This document shows positions 26,779-37,406 of a stretch of DNA of 64,000 nucleotides, in pieces. The position numbers and the translations under genes were made by a program. A model generated the notes under the pieces. The model was not told the DNA's origin and ran no database searches. It saw nothing but the letters and a program-made list of their open reading frames with translations. Source of the DNA: Herbaspirillum sp. CF444 (GTDB lineage: Bacteria; Pseudomonadota; Gammaproteobacteria; Burkholderiales; Burkholderiaceae_D); assembly GCF_000282135.1 (NCBI RefSeq), contig NZ_AKJW01000016.1, forward strand, positions 80,007 through 144,006. The letters run 5' to 3'. Position 1 is the stretch's first letter; each line of letters starts with the position of its first letter.

Positions 26779-27441
26779 TTATAAAGCTGTATACCAACTG
26801 AGCACCTGCTTGACCGCCTCATCGGCTGTCATGTCGGATGTATCCAGTAGATATGCCCCTTCCGCCGGCTTGAGAGGCGCCGACGCACGATTCATATCCC
26901 GTGCGTCACGCTCCCTCAAATCCTTCGAGAGGTCTTCCATATTAGCAGGAAAACCCTTGTCAATCAATTGCTTATAGCGTCTTTGCGCCCTGGCTTCGAC
27001 GCTGGCGGTCAAAAAGACCTTCAAGGGGGCATGCGGGAAGATCACCGTGCCCATGTCGCGGCCGTCGGCAACCAGTCCCGGTGCCTTGCGAAAACTGAGC
27101 TGCAAGCCATACAAGGCATGACGAACCGTTGCCAGAACGGCAATTTTCGAAGCCGTGTTGCCCACCTCTTCCGCCCGGATCGCCTGCGTGACGTCTTCAT
27201 TGGCGAGAAAAATATGGCCGCCGTCGAAATGGCAATGCAAATGCTCCGCACTCTTGGCAAGGCCATGCTCATCATTCATGGCAACGCCGCGACGAATCGC
27301 GGACAAGGCCGTGAGCCGATACAAGGCCCCCGAGTCCAGGTAATGGAAGCCGAGATGCTGCGCTACTTTTTGCGCCACCGTACCTTTGCCCGAGGCAGTC
27401 GGGCCGTCGATGGCAATGACGGGAATAGTTGCCGCGTTCAT
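26779..27441 (-). CDS. cmk: cytidylate kinase
   Basis: CMP/dCMP kinase (220 aa). The P-loop [17 protein letters not shown] lies near the N-terminus, the substrate region [12 protein letters not shown] follows, and [34 protein letters not shown] is the family hallmark. Length is standard. It sits in the usual order aroA-cmk-rpsA on the same strand. Confidence 0.96.
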   Translation of the reverse strand: MNAATIPVIAIDGPTASGKGTVAQKVAQHLGFHYLDSGALYRLTALSAIRRGVAMNDEHGLAKSAEHLHCHFDGGHIFLANEDVTQAIRAEEVGNTASKIAVLATVRHALYGLQLSFRKAPGLVADGRDMGTVIFPHAPLKVFLTASVEARAQRRYKQLIDKGFPANMEDLSKDLRERDARDMNRASAPLKPAEGAYLLDTSDMTADEAVKQVLSWYTAL

Positions 27442-27476
27442 GGGAATCCCCGCTTTTTAGTCAAAATTCTGCTCAA

Positions 27477-28808
27477 TCAAATCAGTGTCTGTTCGGCAAT
27501 ATGCTGAAACACCCGGAAGTAATCCGGGAAAGTCTTGGCCACGCATTTCGGATCGTTGATGCGCACGCGCGTGCCTTGGCGCGCCGCGCCATCCAGGGAT
27601 GCCAGGGAGAAACACATCGCCATGCGATGGTCGTCATAGGTATCGATGGTCGCGGGCGTCAGCTGCGCCGGCGGCGTCACGCTGAGGTAGTCGGCGCCCT
27701 CTTCCACGGTCGCGCCGAGCTTGCGCAGTTCGGTCGCCATGGCGGCCAGACGGTCGGTTTCCTTGACGCGCCAACTGGCGATATTGCGCAGGACGCTGGT
27801 GCCGTCGGCGTACAAGGCCGCCACCGCGATCGTCATGGCGGCGTCGGGGATGTGGTTGAAGTCGGTATCGATGGCTTTCAGCACGCCATTGGACGAGGCC
27901 TCGATCCAGTTGTCGCCCATGGTGATGGTCGCGCCCATCTGGCGCAGCGACTCGACGAAACGCACGTCGCCCTGGATGCTGTCCTTGCCGACGCCTTCCA
28001 CCCTGATCGGTCCGCCGGCAATCGCACCGGCCGCCAGGAAGTAGGACGCGGAAGAAGCGTCGCCTTCGACGTGGATGACGTCCGGACTTTGATAGTGCTG
28101 TCCGGCCGCAACCGTGAACGATTGCCAGCCGTCGCGCTGCACTTCGATGCCGAAACGACGCATCAGGTTCAGGGTGATTTCGATGTAAGGCTTGGAAATC
28201 AGCTCGCCGACGACTTCGATCGTCATCGGCTCGCTCTTCGCCATCAAGGGCGCAGCCATGAGCAGCGCCGTAAGGAATTGGCTCGACACATTACCGCGCA
28301 CCTTCATGCGATGTGCGTTGAGCATGCCGCGGCGGATATGCAACGGCGGATAGCCGGCGTTGCCGGTGTATTCGATCTGCATGCCGACGTCGTTCAGGGC
28401 ATCGACCAGATCGCCGATCGGACGCTCGTGCATGCGCGCCACGCCGTGCAAGGTGTAGTCGCCGCCGATGACCGCCAGCGCCGCCGTCAGCGGGCGAATC
28501 GCCGTACCGGCATTGCCCATGAATAAATCCGCCTGATGCACCGGCAACGCGCCGTCCACGCCATGCACGATGTAATCCTGCGTGCCGTCGACCTGCTCCC
28601 ATTTGACGCCAAGCTGCTGCAAGGCCATCAGCATCACCAGCGTATCGTCGGAGGCCAGCAGATCCATGATTTTCGTCGTACCGCGCGACAAGGCCGCCAA
28701 CAGAAGGATGCGGTTGGAGATGCTCTTGGAGCCCGGCAACTTGACCGTACCTTGTACGTGGGCGACAGGCGCCAGATCGATGTGATGTGGATAGGAGGCT
28801 TGCTTCAT
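27477..28808 (-). CDS. aroA: 3-phosphoshikimate 1-carboxyvinyltransferase (EPSP synthase)
   Basis: EPSP synthase (443 aa), joining shikimate 3-phosphate and PEP in the shikimate pathway. Signature 1 is seen as [19 protein letters not shown] and the N-terminal substrate loop as [18 protein letters not shown]; signature 2 appears as [17 protein letters not shown]. The GNAGTA(I)RP form suggests a class I, glyphosate-sensitive enzyme. It is 35 bp upstream of cmk and is preceded by tyrA. Confidence 0.96.
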   Translation of the reverse strand: MKQASYPHHIDLAPVAHVQGTVKLPGSKSISNRILLLAALSRGTTKIMDLLASDDTLVMLMALQQLGVKWEQVDGTQDYIVHGVDGALPVHQADLFMGNAGTAIRPLTAALAVIGGDYTLHGVARMHERPIGDLVDALNDVGMQIEYTGNAGYPPLHIRRGMLNAHRMKVRGNVSSQFLTALLMAAPLMAKSEPMTIEVVGELISKPYIEITLNLMRRFGIEVQRDGWQSFTVAAGQHYQSPDVIHVEGDASSASYFLAAGAIAGGPIRVEGVGKDSIQGDVRFVESLRQMGATITMGDNWIEASSNGVLKAIDTDFNHIPDAAMTIAVAALYADGTSVLRNIASWRVKETDRLAAMATELRKLGATVEEGADYLSVTPPAQLTPATIDTYDDHRMAMCFSLASLDGAARQGTRVRINDPKCVAKTFPDYFRVFQHIAEQTLI

Positions 28809-28907
28809 CGGAATTCGTTGCTCACAAGGTTAATAGCGAATTAATAACGGACTGACAGCGGAAGTACTTCGGGCCGGCAATGGCGGCAAATACTGTTGAC
28901 AAGCAGC

Positions 28908-29804
28908 TTAGTCGCCGCCCTCTTTGCTTTGCCGCTCGGCCGTTTCGATGGCTACAGACCAATTGTGCCGTGCCTGCTGGGCATTTGCGTAAATTTTTTC
29001 CAGGCCCTCGCTGTCGCGCTCGACCAGCATCTTGCGCATGCGGATCAGTTGGACCAGATACGCGTCGAGCTCGTGCAGCAAGGCCGCGCGATTGGCGAGC
29101 GAAATATCGCGCCACATTTCCGGCGAAGAACCCGCAATGCGCGTGAAGTCGCGGAAACCGCTGGCGGCGTATTGAAACAGGACAGGCGCGTGCGGCTTCG
29201 ACGCGATGTCGTCCACCAGCGCATACGCCAGCAAGTGCGGCAAATGACTGACCGACGCAAAGACGGCGTCATGCTCTTGCGGAGTCAGGCGATGAATGAG
29301 CGCCCCGCAGGCCTGCCAGGATTGCGCCACGCGGTCGATGTCCTGCTCGGTGTTTTCCGGCAAGGAAGTGATCACCGTTTTCTTGCCCACGTACAGATCC
29401 GCCAAGGCCGCGTCCGGACCGTTTTGCTCGCGACCTGCAATCGGATGTCCCGGCACGAATTGCGCGATCTTGTCGCCCAATGCTTCGCGCGCGGCGGCAA
29501 CCACGTCGGCCTTGGTGCTGCCGGCATCCGTCACGACGGTGCCCGGTTGCAGATGTGGCGCGATGCTTGCCAGAATCGCACCGGTCTGTGCGACCGGCGC
29601 CGCCAGCATGATCAGATCCGCACCTTGCACGGCATCGGCAACATTGGTGCTGAGCTCATCGATGATGCCCAGTTCCTTTGCACGCAACAGCGATGTTTCG
29701 CTACGGCCGACACCGACCACATGTTCTGCGGCACCGGCCTTTTTCAAGGCCAGTGCGAACGAACCGCCGATCAGGCCGACGCCAAAGACAACAATTTTCT
29801 TCAC
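28908..29804 (-). CDS. tyrA: prephenate dehydrogenase
   Basis: Prephenate (cyclohexadienyl) dehydrogenase (298 aa), tyrosine branch. The N-terminal Rossmann motif KKIVVFGVGLIGGSFALALKKAG is clear, with the catalytic region GHPIAGREQNGPDAA and DAVFASVSHLPHLLAYALV. It is a stand-alone dehydrogenase without a chorismate mutase domain; mutase activity comes from pheA upstream. The start codon is GTG at 29804, preceded by AAGG. It lies 12 bp after hisC. Confidence 0.93.
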   Translation of the reverse strand: MKKIVVFGVGLIGGSFALALKKAGAAEHVVGVGRSETSLLRAKELGIIDELSTNVADAVQGADLIMLAAPVAQTGAILASIAPHLQPGTVVTDAGSTKADVVAAAREALGDKIAQFVPGHPIAGREQNGPDAALADLYVGKKTVITSLPENTEQDIDRVAQSWQACGALIHRLTPQEHDAVFASVSHLPHLLAYALVDDIASKPHAPVLFQYAASGFRDFTRIAGSSPEMWRDISLANRAALLHELDAYLVQLIRMRKMLVERDSEGLEKIYANAQQARHNWSVAIETAERQSKEGGD

Positions 29805-29816
29805 TATGCTCAGCCT

Positions 29817-30923
29817 TCAGCCCAGAACGACTTTCAATGCGTCGATGAACGCAGCGTTTTCTTCGGGCAGGCCGATGGTGATGCGCAGCCATTGCGGCAA
29901 GCCGTAGTTGCCGACCGGGCGCACGATGATGCCCTTCTTCAGCAAGGCCAGGTTGACGCGCGCACCGGCGCCGTCGTCATCCCCCACCTTGACCAGCACG
30001 AAGTTGCCGTACGACGGTACATACTTCAGGCCGAGCACGTCGAACGCGGCGATCAGTTGCCGGTAGCCCTGCGCATTGATCTCGGCGCTCTTTTGCAGGA
30101 ATGCCTTGTCGTTGAGCGCAGCGACCGCGGCTGCTTGCGCCAGCGAATTGACGTTGAACGGTTGGCGGATGCGATTGAGCAAATCGGTCACGCCCGGCTG
30201 CGCAATCGCAAAGCCGACGCGCAAACCGGCCAGGCCATAAGCCTTGGACATGGTGCGCGAGACGATCAGGTTCGGATAGGTGCGCACCCAGTCGGTCGAC
30301 TCGTATTGCAGATCGGCCGACAAATACTCGTTGTAGGCCTCGTCGATCACCACCACCACGTGTTGCGGCACAGCCTTGAGGAAGGCATCCAGCTCCGCCG
30401 GCGGCAAGAAGGTGCCGGTCGGGTTGTTCGGATTGGCGATATAGATCAGGCGCGTGTCGTCGGCGATGGCAGCCGCCATGGCTGACAAGTCGTGGCCGAA
30501 ATCCCTGGCCTTGACTTCAATCGCGCGCGCACCGACCGCTTGCGTCGCCAGCGCATAGACCAAGAAGCCGTATTGCGCGTAGACCACCGATTGCTTCGGC
30601 TGCACGAAGGCATGCGCCGCCAGCTCCAGGATGTCGTTGCTGCCGTTGCCGAGCGTGATCCAGTCTTGCGGGACGTTGTACTTGGCGCTGATGGCCGCCT
30701 TCAGGTCGAAGCCGTTGGCATCGGGATAGCGGCCGATATCGGCGACCGCCTTCTGCATGGCCAGCCTGGCCGACTCAGGCATGCCCAACGGGTTTTCGTT
30801 GGATGCCAGTTTGATGATCTTGCTTTCTTCCAGGCCGAATTCACGCGCGACTTCGGCGATCGGTTTGCCTGCCTGGTACGGCGCGAGCGCGCGCACATAT
30901 TCCGGACCAAATTGTGTGGACAT
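29817..30923 (-). CDS. hisC: histidinol-phosphate / aromatic aminotransferase
   Basis: Class I/II PLP aminotransferase of the HisC family (368 aa). The PLP lysine is in VSRTMSKAYGLAGLRVGFAI, with the YIANPNNPTGTFLPPAEL loop and VIDEAYNEYL. In this pheA-hisC-tyrA context the paralogue usually acts as the aromatic aminotransferase finishing phenylalanine and tyrosine, although it may also serve histidine synthesis. Short gaps (18 bp to pheA, 12 bp to tyrA) support a single operon. Confidence 0.91.
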   Translation of the reverse strand: MSTQFGPEYVRALAPYQAGKPIAEVAREFGLEESKIIKLASNENPLGMPESARLAMQKAVADIGRYPDANGFDLKAAISAKYNVPQDWITLGNGSNDILELAAHAFVQPKQSVVYAQYGFLVYALATQAVGARAIEVKARDFGHDLSAMAAAIADDTRLIYIANPNNPTGTFLPPAELDAFLKAVPQHVVVVIDEAYNEYLSADLQYESTDWVRTYPNLIVSRTMSKAYGLAGLRVGFAIAQPGVTDLLNRIRQPFNVNSLAQAAAVAALNDKAFLQKSAEINAQGYRQLIAAFDVLGLKYVPSYGNFVLVKVGDDDGAGARVNLALLKKGIIVRPVGNYGLPQWLRITIGLPEENAAFIDALKVVLG

Positions 30924-30941
30924 AATGAACCTTAGTATGAC

Positions 30942-32018
30942 TTAAACGGTGAAAGGATAGGAGCCCAGCAGCTTGAAGAAAGCAGCGTTCTCTTTTAATT
31001 CGGCCAGCGCCTTGGCGACTTTTTCGTCTTGTTCGTGACCTTCGAGATCGACGTAAAAATAGTATTCCCACGCCCCCATGCGCGCCGGGCGCGACTCGAA
31101 GCGCGTCATCGACACGCCGTGCCTGGCCAACGGCGCCAGCAAGTTGTAGACGGCGCCGGCCTTGTTCGGCACCGACAGTACGATGGAGGTCTGATCGCGT
31201 CCCGACGGCGCCGTTTGCAGGCGGCCGATGACGGCAAAACGGGTGCGGTTGTGCGGATCGTCCTGGATATGCGCGTTGACGGTTTGCAGGCTGTACTTCT
31301 GCCCCGCAATTTCGCCGGCGATGGCGGCCACGGTGATATCTTCACCAGCCATGCGCGCAGCTTCGGCATTCGACGCCACGGCCTGACGCTCGATGGTCGG
31401 ATAGTTCTGATTCAGCCACGCGTTGCATTGCGCCAGCGCCTGCGAGTGCGCGCAGATGCGCGTGATGCCTTGCATGCCGCCATTTTTGGTCATCAGGCTG
31501 TGATGCACGGGAATCGAAATCTCGCCGCTGATGCGCAACGTGGTTTGCAGCAACAGATCCAGCGTCCGGTTGATCACGCCTTCGGAAGAATTCTCGATCG
31601 GCACCACGCCGAAATCGGCAGTGCCGGCTTCAGCGTCGCGGAATACTTCGTCAATCGAAACGCAGGGCAAACCCTCGACCGCATGACCGAACTGCTGGTA
31701 CACGGCTTGTTCGCTGAAGGTGCCTTCCGGGCCGAGATAAGCAACCACGACGCGCTTTTCCAGCGCGCGACAAGCCGACATGACTTCCCGGAAAATGGTC
31801 TGGATATCGGTACCGAGCAGCGGACCGGGATTGCGCTCGGCAGCCTTGCGCAGCACCTGGGCTTCACGCTCGGGGCGAAACACCGGCGCGTTGGTCTCGG
31901 CCTTGACGTGGCCGACTTCCTGCGCAACGCGGGCGCGCTGGTTCAGCAAATCGAGAATTTGCGCATCGATGGCGTCGATCTTCTGACGCAGGGGCAAGAG
32001 TTTATCGTCACTCATCAT
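30942..32018 (-). CDS. pheA: bifunctional chorismate mutase / prephenate dehydratase
   Basis: P-protein (358 aa). An AroQ chorismate mutase (about 1-85: LRQKIDAIDAQILDLLNQRARVAQEVGHVK) is followed by the dehydratase domain (about 92-270: VAYLGPEGTFSEQAVYQQFG and the TRFAVIG motif) and a C-terminal ACT domain (about 278-355) with the phenylalanine-binding E-S-R-P motif, so feedback inhibition is expected. Two ATGs (32018, 32015) are possible starts. It stands second in the serC-pheA-hisC-tyrA-aroA order. Confidence 0.96.
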   Translation of the reverse strand: MMSDDKLLPLRQKIDAIDAQILDLLNQRARVAQEVGHVKAETNAPVFRPEREAQVLRKAAERNPGPLLGTDIQTIFREVMSACRALEKRVVVAYLGPEGTFSEQAVYQQFGHAVEGLPCVSIDEVFRDAEAGTADFGVVPIENSSEGVINRTLDLLLQTTLRISGEISIPVHHSLMTKNGGMQGITRICAHSQALAQCNAWLNQNYPTIERQAVASNAEAARMAGEDITVAAIAGEIAGQKYSLQTVNAHIQDDPHNRTRFAVIGRLQTAPSGRDQTSIVLSVPNKAGAVYNLLAPLARHGVSMTRFESRPARMGAWEYYFYVDLEGHEQDEKVAKALAELKENAAFFKLLGSYPFTV

Positions 32019-32150
32019 GGTCTTTCTTATTACGCGTTTGCCTCATCAAGAGGCTATTGCAAAGCAAAGCTGGCCAGGCGCAGCATCGCAGACAGTGCGT
32101 CAGCACGGCAAGACGTTGCAACGACGCCAGATTTGTTTTGCAGCGGCCTC

Positions 32151-33248
32151 TTAGCCGTGAGTTTGTTCGAAGTCGCGGAGATACGCCACCAGCGCCTCAA
32201 CACCTTCTATCGGCATCGCGTTGTAGATCGATGCGCGCATGCCGCCGACCGACTTGTGGCCTTTCAGCTGCAGCAGACCGCGCTCTTTGGCGCCGGTCAG
32301 GAATGTCTCGTTCAGTGCGTCGTCATGCAGGAAAAACGGCGCGTTCATGCGCGAGCGGCAATCCCTGGCAATGCGGGTTGTATAAAATTCGGTGCTATCC
32401 AGATAGTTGTACAGCAAGTCCGCCTTGGCGATGTTGCGGCGCTCCATCTCGACCACGCCGCCCTGGCGCTTGAGCCACTGGAACACCAGGCCGGCGATGT
32501 AAATCGCGTAGGTCGGCGGCGTGTTGTACATGGAATCGTTGTCGGCCACGATCTTCCAGTCGAACGCGGAAGGGCAAATCGGCAAGGCATGGCCCAGCAG
32601 GTCTTCGCGCACGATGACGATGGTCAGGCCGGCCGGACCGATGTTCTTTTGCGCGCCGCCGTAGATGACGCCGTACTTGGAGACATCCACCGCGCGCGAC
32701 AGAATGTGCGACGACATGTCCGCCACGATAGGCGCATTGTCGGTGTCGGCAGCGACGTCCGGCGTGAACTGGTACTCGACGCCGTCGATGGTCTCGTTGG
32801 TGCACAGGTGAACGTAGGCGGCGTTGCGCGACAGCTTCCACGACTCGCGCGCAGGAATGCTGGCGAATTTCTCAGCCTCTGACGATGCGGCGACGTTGAC
32901 CTCGCAATAGCGGCGCGCTTCCTTGATCGACTTGGTCGACCACGAACCGGTGTTGACGTAATCGGCAACGCCGGTTTTGCCGCGCAGCGCCGCCAGATTC
33001 ATCGGAATGATGGCGTTCTCGGCGATGGCGCCGCCTTGCAAAAACAGGATCTTGTAATTGGAGGGAACCGCAAACAGCTCGCGCATATCGCGCAATGCTG
33101 CTTCGATGATCGACATGTATTCCTTGCCGCGATGACTCATTTCCATCACGGACATGCCGCTGCCGTGCCAGTCCAGCATTTCGTCAGCAGCTTGCTGCAA
33201 CACTTCTTTCGGCAATACGGCCGGGCCAGCGGAAAAATTGTAGACCAT
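32151..33248 (-). CDS. serC: phosphoserine aminotransferase
   Basis: Phosphoserine aminotransferase (365 aa), a PLP enzyme of serine synthesis that also works in pyridoxal phosphate synthesis. Start [20 protein letters not shown], the HRGKEYMSI block, [31 protein letters not shown] with the PLP lysine and the C-terminal [12 protein letters not shown] motif are all present. ATG 33248 is chosen because homologues begin here; a 27-residue hydrophobic extension upstream would be unrelated. gyrA lies upstream on the same strand, behind a terminator. Confidence 0.95.
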   Translation of the reverse strand: MVYNFSAGPAVLPKEVLQQAADEMLDWHGSGMSVMEMSHRGKEYMSIIEAALRDMRELFAVPSNYKILFLQGGAIAENAIIPMNLAALRGKTGVADYVNTGSWSTKSIKEARRYCEVNVAASSEAEKFASIPARESWKLSRNAAYVHLCTNETIDGVEYQFTPDVAADTDNAPIVADMSSHILSRAVDVSKYGVIYGGAQKNIGPAGLTIVIVREDLLGHALPICPSAFDWKIVADNDSMYNTPPTYAIYIAGLVFQWLKRQGGVVEMERRNIAKADLLYNYLDSTEFYTTRIARDCRSRMNAPFFLHDDALNETFLTGAKERGLLQLKGHKSVGGMRASIYNAMPIEGVEALVAYLRDFEQTHG

Positions 33249-33376
33249 GATCCAGGGTAAAAATAAAGAAAAGACCAAGCAACGATACAAGAATACGAGC
33301 AGGAAGGACAGGAACAGAAGACCGAACAAACAGGCAGAACAAGCTGGCGAAACAAATAAACAAACGCAGCAGGATG

Positions 33377-33405
33377 AAAATGACCGGCCATCAGCCGGTC
33401 ATTTT
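33377..33405 (-). terminator. intrinsic terminator after gyrA
   Basis: A 12-bp stem AAAATGACCGGC/GCCGGTCATTTT with a 5-nt loop, 15 bp past the gyrA stop. T residues follow in both directions, so it separates gyrA from serC. Confidence 0.82.
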
Positions 33406-33419
33406 CTGTTCAGCCCGGC

Positions 33420-36095
33420 TTATTCCGCAGGTGCGTCGCCTTCGCCGGCGGCAGCTGCATCACCGCCTTCGGCATCAACTGCACCTTCGACGTCGTCTTC
33501 GGCCTTGTCTTCTTCGGCATCAGACTCAACCACACGCTGCAGACCGCTCAGCTTGGTGCCGTCTTCCACTGCGATCAGCGTCACGCCTTGTGTCGCACGA
33601 CCCATTTCGCGGATTTCCGCGACACGGGTACGGATCAGCACGCCGCCGGTGGTGATCAGCATGATTTCATCGCTGGCTTCCACCAATGTCGCAGCAACAA
33701 CCTTGCCGTTGCGCTCGCTGGTCTGGATCGCGATCATGCCCTTGGTGCCGCGACCGTGACGGGTGTATTCCGTGATCGGCGTACGTTTGCCGAAGCCGTT
33801 TTCGGTTGCCGTCAGGACGGATTGCTGTTCGTTCTCAGCGACCAGCAAGGCAATGACTTGCTGACCATCTTCCAGGTTCATGCCGCGCACGCCGCGTGCC
33901 GTACGGCCCATCGGACGCACATCGTTTTCGTCGAAGCGCACTGCCTTGCCGGAGTCGGAGAACAGCATGACGTCGTGCTGACCGTCAGTCAGCGCAGCGC
34001 CGATCAGGAAGTCGCCTTCGTCGAGGTCGACCGCGATGATGCCGGCCTTGCGCGGATTGCTGAAGTCGGACAGCGGCGTCTTCTTGACGGTGCCGAGGCT
34101 GGTCGACATGAAGACGTAACGGTCTTCAGGGAAAGTACGGTTCTCGCCGGAGACCGGCAGGATGACCGTGATCTTTTCACCATCTTGCAGCGGGAACATG
34201 TTGACGATCGGCTTGCCGCGCGAATTGCGCGAGCCTTGCGGCACTTCCCATACCTTCAGCCAGTACATGCGACCGCGGTTGGAGAAGCACAGGATGTAAT
34301 CGTGCGTGTTGGCGATGAACAGCTGATCGATCCAGTCGTCATCCTTGGTCGCCATGGCTTGCTTGCCGCGGCCGCCGCGTTTTTGCGCGCGGTATTCGGA
34401 GACCGGTTGCGACTTCATGTAGCCGGTGTGCGACAAGGTCACGACCAGGTCTTGCGGCGTGATCAGGTCTTCGGTGCCGAGGTCGGTGGCGTTGAGTTCG
34501 ATGGTCGAACGACGCTCGTCCTTGGCGCCGATGCCGAAGTCGTTCTTGGCGGCGTTCAGTTCGTCGGTGATGATGGCAGTAACGCGAGCCGGCTTGGACA
34601 GAATGTCCAGCAAGTCGGCGATCTGCTCCATGACTTCCTTGTACTCGTTGACGATCTTGTCCTGCTCCAGACCGGTCAGACGTTGCAGACGCATTTGCAG
34701 GATTTCCTGCGCCTGGTCGTCGGACAGCTTGTACAGGCCGTCGTTTTGGATACCGTAGTGCGTCGGCAGATTTTCCGGACGGAAGGCATTGATGCCGCCG
34801 GTGTTTTCTGCGCCGGTGCGCGCCAGCATCTCGCGCACCATGGACGAATCCCAGGCGCGCGCCATCAGTTCGGTCTTCGCGACCGGCGGCGTCGGCGCCG
34901 CGCGGATGATCGCGATGAAGTCGTCGATGTTGGCCAGCGCAACGGCCAGACCTTCCAGCACGTGACCACGTTCGCGCGCCTTGCGCAGTTCGAAAATGGT
35001 GCGGCGGGTAACGACTTCGCGGCGATGCGACAGGAAGCACTCCAGCATCTGCTTCAGGTTCAGCAGCTTGGGCTGACGATCCACCAGCGCCACCATGTTC
35101 ATGCCGAAGGTGTCTTGCAGCTGGGTCTGCTTGTACAGATTGTTCAGCACGACCTCGGGCACTTCGCCGCGCTTGAGTTCGATGACGACGCGCATGCCGG
35201 ACTTGTCGGACTCGTCGCGCAGGTCGGAAATGCCGTCCAGCTTCTTGTCGCGCACCAGTTCTGCGATACGTTCCAGCAAGGCCTTCTTGTTGACCTGATA
35301 CGGCAGCTCGTCGACGATGATCGCGGTACGGCCTTCACGACCGAATTCCTCGAAGTGCGTCTTGGCGCGCATGACCACGCGACCGCGACCGGTGCGATAA
35401 CCATCGCGCACGCCGGAGACGCCATAGATGATGCCGCCCGTCGGGAAGTCCGGAGCAGGAATCAGCTCGATCAGTTCATCCACCGTGCAATTGGCGTTCG
35501 ACAACACGTGCAGCGCGCCGTTGATGACTTCGGTGATGTTGTGCGGAGGAATGTTGGTCGCCATGCCCACCGCGATACCGGACGAACCGTTAATCAACAG
35601 ATTGGGGATGCGAGTCGGCAGGACGGAAGGTTCTTTTTCCTTGCCGTCGTAGTTGGGGTCGAAATCGACGGTTTCTTTTTCGATGTCGGCCAGCAGCTCG
35701 TTGGCGATCTTGTCGAGGCGGCACTCGGTATAACGCATCGCCGCGGCGCCGTCGCCGTCGATCGAACCAAAGTTGCCCTGGCCGTCGACCAGCATGTAAC
35801 GCAGCGAAAAGTCCTGCGCCATGCGCACCAGCGTGTCGTAAATAGAAGCGTCGCCGTGCGGGTGGTATTTACCCATGACTTCACCGACCACACGCGCACA
35901 CTTCACGAACGGGCGGTTCCAGACGTTGTTCATCTCGTGCATGGCAAACAGCACGCGGCGATGCACCGGCTTCAGGCCGTCGCGCACGTCCGGCAGAGCA
36001 CGGCCCACGATCACGCTCATGGCGTAGTCGAGGTAGCTCTTGCGCATCTCTTCTTCAAGGGAAATGGGGATGGTTTCTTTGGCGAATTGATCCAT
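33420..36095 (-). CDS. gyrA: DNA gyrase subunit A
   Basis: Gyrase A (891 aa), the DNA-cleaving subunit. The breakage-reunion domain includes the catalytic tyrosine in AMRYTECRL (Tyr122, same number as E. coli), and the C-terminal beta-pinwheel carries the GyrA box QKRGGRG needed for wrapping. In the quinolone region the segment reads [10 protein letters not shown], so position 83 is Ala instead of Ser, and Asp87 is kept. An acidic tail ([11 protein letters not shown]...) ends the protein. ATG 36095 is favoured over an in-frame TTG at 36101. It starts the run towards serC and is divergent to the OmpA genes. Confidence 0.97.
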   Translation of the reverse strand: MDQFAKETIPISLEEEMRKSYLDYAMSVIVGRALPDVRDGLKPVHRRVLFAMHEMNNVWNRPFVKCARVVGEVMGKYHPHGDASIYDTLVRMAQDFSLRYMLVDGQGNFGSIDGDGAAAMRYTECRLDKIANELLADIEKETVDFDPNYDGKEKEPSVLPTRIPNLLINGSSGIAVGMATNIPPHNITEVINGALHVLSNANCTVDELIELIPAPDFPTGGIIYGVSGVRDGYRTGRGRVVMRAKTHFEEFGREGRTAIIVDELPYQVNKKALLERIAELVRDKKLDGISDLRDESDKSGMRVVIELKRGEVPEVVLNNLYKQTQLQDTFGMNMVALVDRQPKLLNLKQMLECFLSHRREVVTRRTIFELRKARERGHVLEGLAVALANIDDFIAIIRAAPTPPVAKTELMARAWDSSMVREMLARTGAENTGGINAFRPENLPTHYGIQNDGLYKLSDDQAQEILQMRLQRLTGLEQDKIVNEYKEVMEQIADLLDILSKPARVTAIITDELNAAKNDFGIGAKDERRSTIELNATDLGTEDLITPQDLVVTLSHTGYMKSQPVSEYRAQKRGGRGKQAMATKDDDWIDQLFIANTHDYILCFSNRGRMYWLKVWEVPQGSRNSRGKPIVNMFPLQDGEKITVILPVSGENRTFPEDRYVFMSTSLGTVKKTPLSDFSNPRKAGIIAVDLDEGDFLIGAALTDGQHDVMLFSDSGKAVRFDENDVRPMGRTARGVRGMNLEDGQQVIALLVAENEQQSVLTATENGFGKRTPITEYTRHGRGTKGMIAIQTSERNGKVVAATLVEASDEIMLITTGGVLIRTRVAEIREMGRATQGVTLIAVEDGTKLSGLQRVVESDAEEDKAEDDVEGAVDAEGGDAAAAGEGDAPAE

Positions 36096-36101
36096 TGGCA
36101 A

Positions 36102-36437
36102 GTCGGAAGGTATTGATCTTGGTTGGTAAATCAGACCCGCAACGGCATGACTAAAACGTCCATAACGCGTCCATAGCGGGTAGCGACTTTAAACCAAGCA
36201 TTCTAGCACGCCGAGCCTTGTTGCCACGGGTTTTAGCTATGGGGCAATATGCAGCCGCCGGCATAAACAATTGCAGCCATGGCGGCAATTATGATTAAAA
36301 TGCGAGCCTTCCCCGGGAAATTGCAAATTCAAGGCAACAGGCTTTTTTGCCGCGAAGCAAAGCCGGCATATCCAAGGAGTCTTTTGGACTATCTTCAGCA
36401 TCATTCGCCTCGCACCAGTCTCAACATACTAATTAAT
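36102..36437. other. intergenic region between gyrA and the OmpA-like genes
   Basis: A divergent promoter region of 336 bp. AT-rich patches near 36180-36200 and 36425-36437 are likely parts of the gyrA and ompA-like promoters. An in-frame ATG at 36279 could lengthen the OmpA-like protein but would destroy its signal peptide, so it is not used. No hairpin or RNA gene was recognised. Confidence 0.45.
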
Positions 36438-37124
36438 ATGTCCTATAAATTTACCGCCGGATTCCTGCTTTGCCTTTTCGCCACCATCGCTGGCGCACAG
36501 AATCTCACCAACATCCCCGCCACGCCTGCTTCGTCCGCGTACAACCAGGACAATCAAGGCAATATTGCACGCAGCCAATACGGCCTGTGCTGGCGTACCG
36601 GCTACTGGACGCCCTCCGACTCGGTTACCGGCTGCGACGGAGAATTGTCGCCGCCCGTCGCCAACCCGATTGCACCGGCGCTGGTGAACAATCCGGCTGC
36701 GATCGCTTCCACCGATCACGCCGCGACTACCGCTGCAACGAATTGCAATTTCGCAGTCACCTTGGGCGGCGACCGGATTTTCGGTTTTGGCATGACTGGT
36801 TTAAATAGCGCAGCCACCAGCATTCTCGACCAGGAAGTCGTCGAAAAGCTGAAGGCTTGCTATCAAATTGACAACATCCTCGTCACCGGCCACGCCGATC
36901 GCCTGGGCACGCAGAAACATAATCAGGAAATTTCACTCAAACGAGCAGAAGCCGTTGCCACATTTCTGAAAAGCAAACATGTGTCCGCACCAATCAAGAC
37001 AGCTGGCGCCGGCAACGCCGAGTCGGTCAGCAACTGCCCGGACAGGCTTGCCGGCAAGAAATTAACAAGTTGCCTATCACCTGACAGGCGCGTGGTTATT
37101 TCTGTGCAAGGGCATGAAAAATAA
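36438..37124 (+). CDS. divergent OmpA-family protein
   Basis: An exported protein (228 aa) with a signal peptide at about 1-20 (SYKFTAGFLLCLFATIAGAQ), a short N-terminal segment containing the SQYGLCWRTGYW motif also found in the next gene ([12 protein letters not shown]), and a C-terminal OmpA/Pal peptidoglycan-binding domain (about 120-225, VTGHADRLGTQKHNQEISLKRAEAV). It has no eight-strand beta barrel, so it is a periplasmic OmpA-like protein. Lower GC and weaker conservation than its neighbour suggest a diverging duplicate. No good RBS was found (AATTAAT before the ATG). Confidence 0.8.
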   Translation: MSYKFTAGFLLCLFATIAGAQNLTNIPATPASSAYNQDNQGNIARSQYGLCWRTGYWTPSDSVTGCDGELSPPVANPIAPALVNNPAAIASTDHAATTAATNCNFAVTLGGDRIFGFGMTGLNSAATSILDQEVVEKLKACYQIDNILVTGHADRLGTQKHNQEISLKRAEAVATFLKSKHVSAPIKTAGAGNAESVSNCPDRLAGKKLTSCLSPDRRVVISVQGHEK

Positions 37125-37406
37125 GGTTTTTTACGCAAAAACTGACTTTTTTGGCAACTCACACAGCGCCTTCATAGAGGTAAACGTCTTGTTACCAAAA
37201 AACAACAGAGTGCTAAAAACGTTGATTGGACTATTTGGCAACGTTCGCCGATTGCACCAGCCTGTGGCAGAATGGCGACTAAGTTCATTGCACGGTCCCC
37301 TGCAAAGGGACGTGTGACGACCTGAACACATGATATTATTCGTTTTTTTGATGTCGTAATTTTGTAGCGCAGTTTATCTGCGGATATCTCACCCGAGAGG
37401 AGAAAC
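37125..37406 (+). promoter_or_regulatory. leader and promoter region of the main OmpA-family gene
   Basis: An AT-rich region that contains a GTCCC/GGGAC hairpin (about 37297-37313) and a TATTAT element near 37333. The abundant OmpA-type protein likely has a long structured leader here. The RBS before ATG 37407 is excellent (GAGAGGAG). Confidence 0.45.

Noticed and set aside
33588..36116. Plus-strand frame opposite gyrA (842 codons)
   Set aside because: The gyrA protein is complete on the other strand, and the opposite frame has no family motif.
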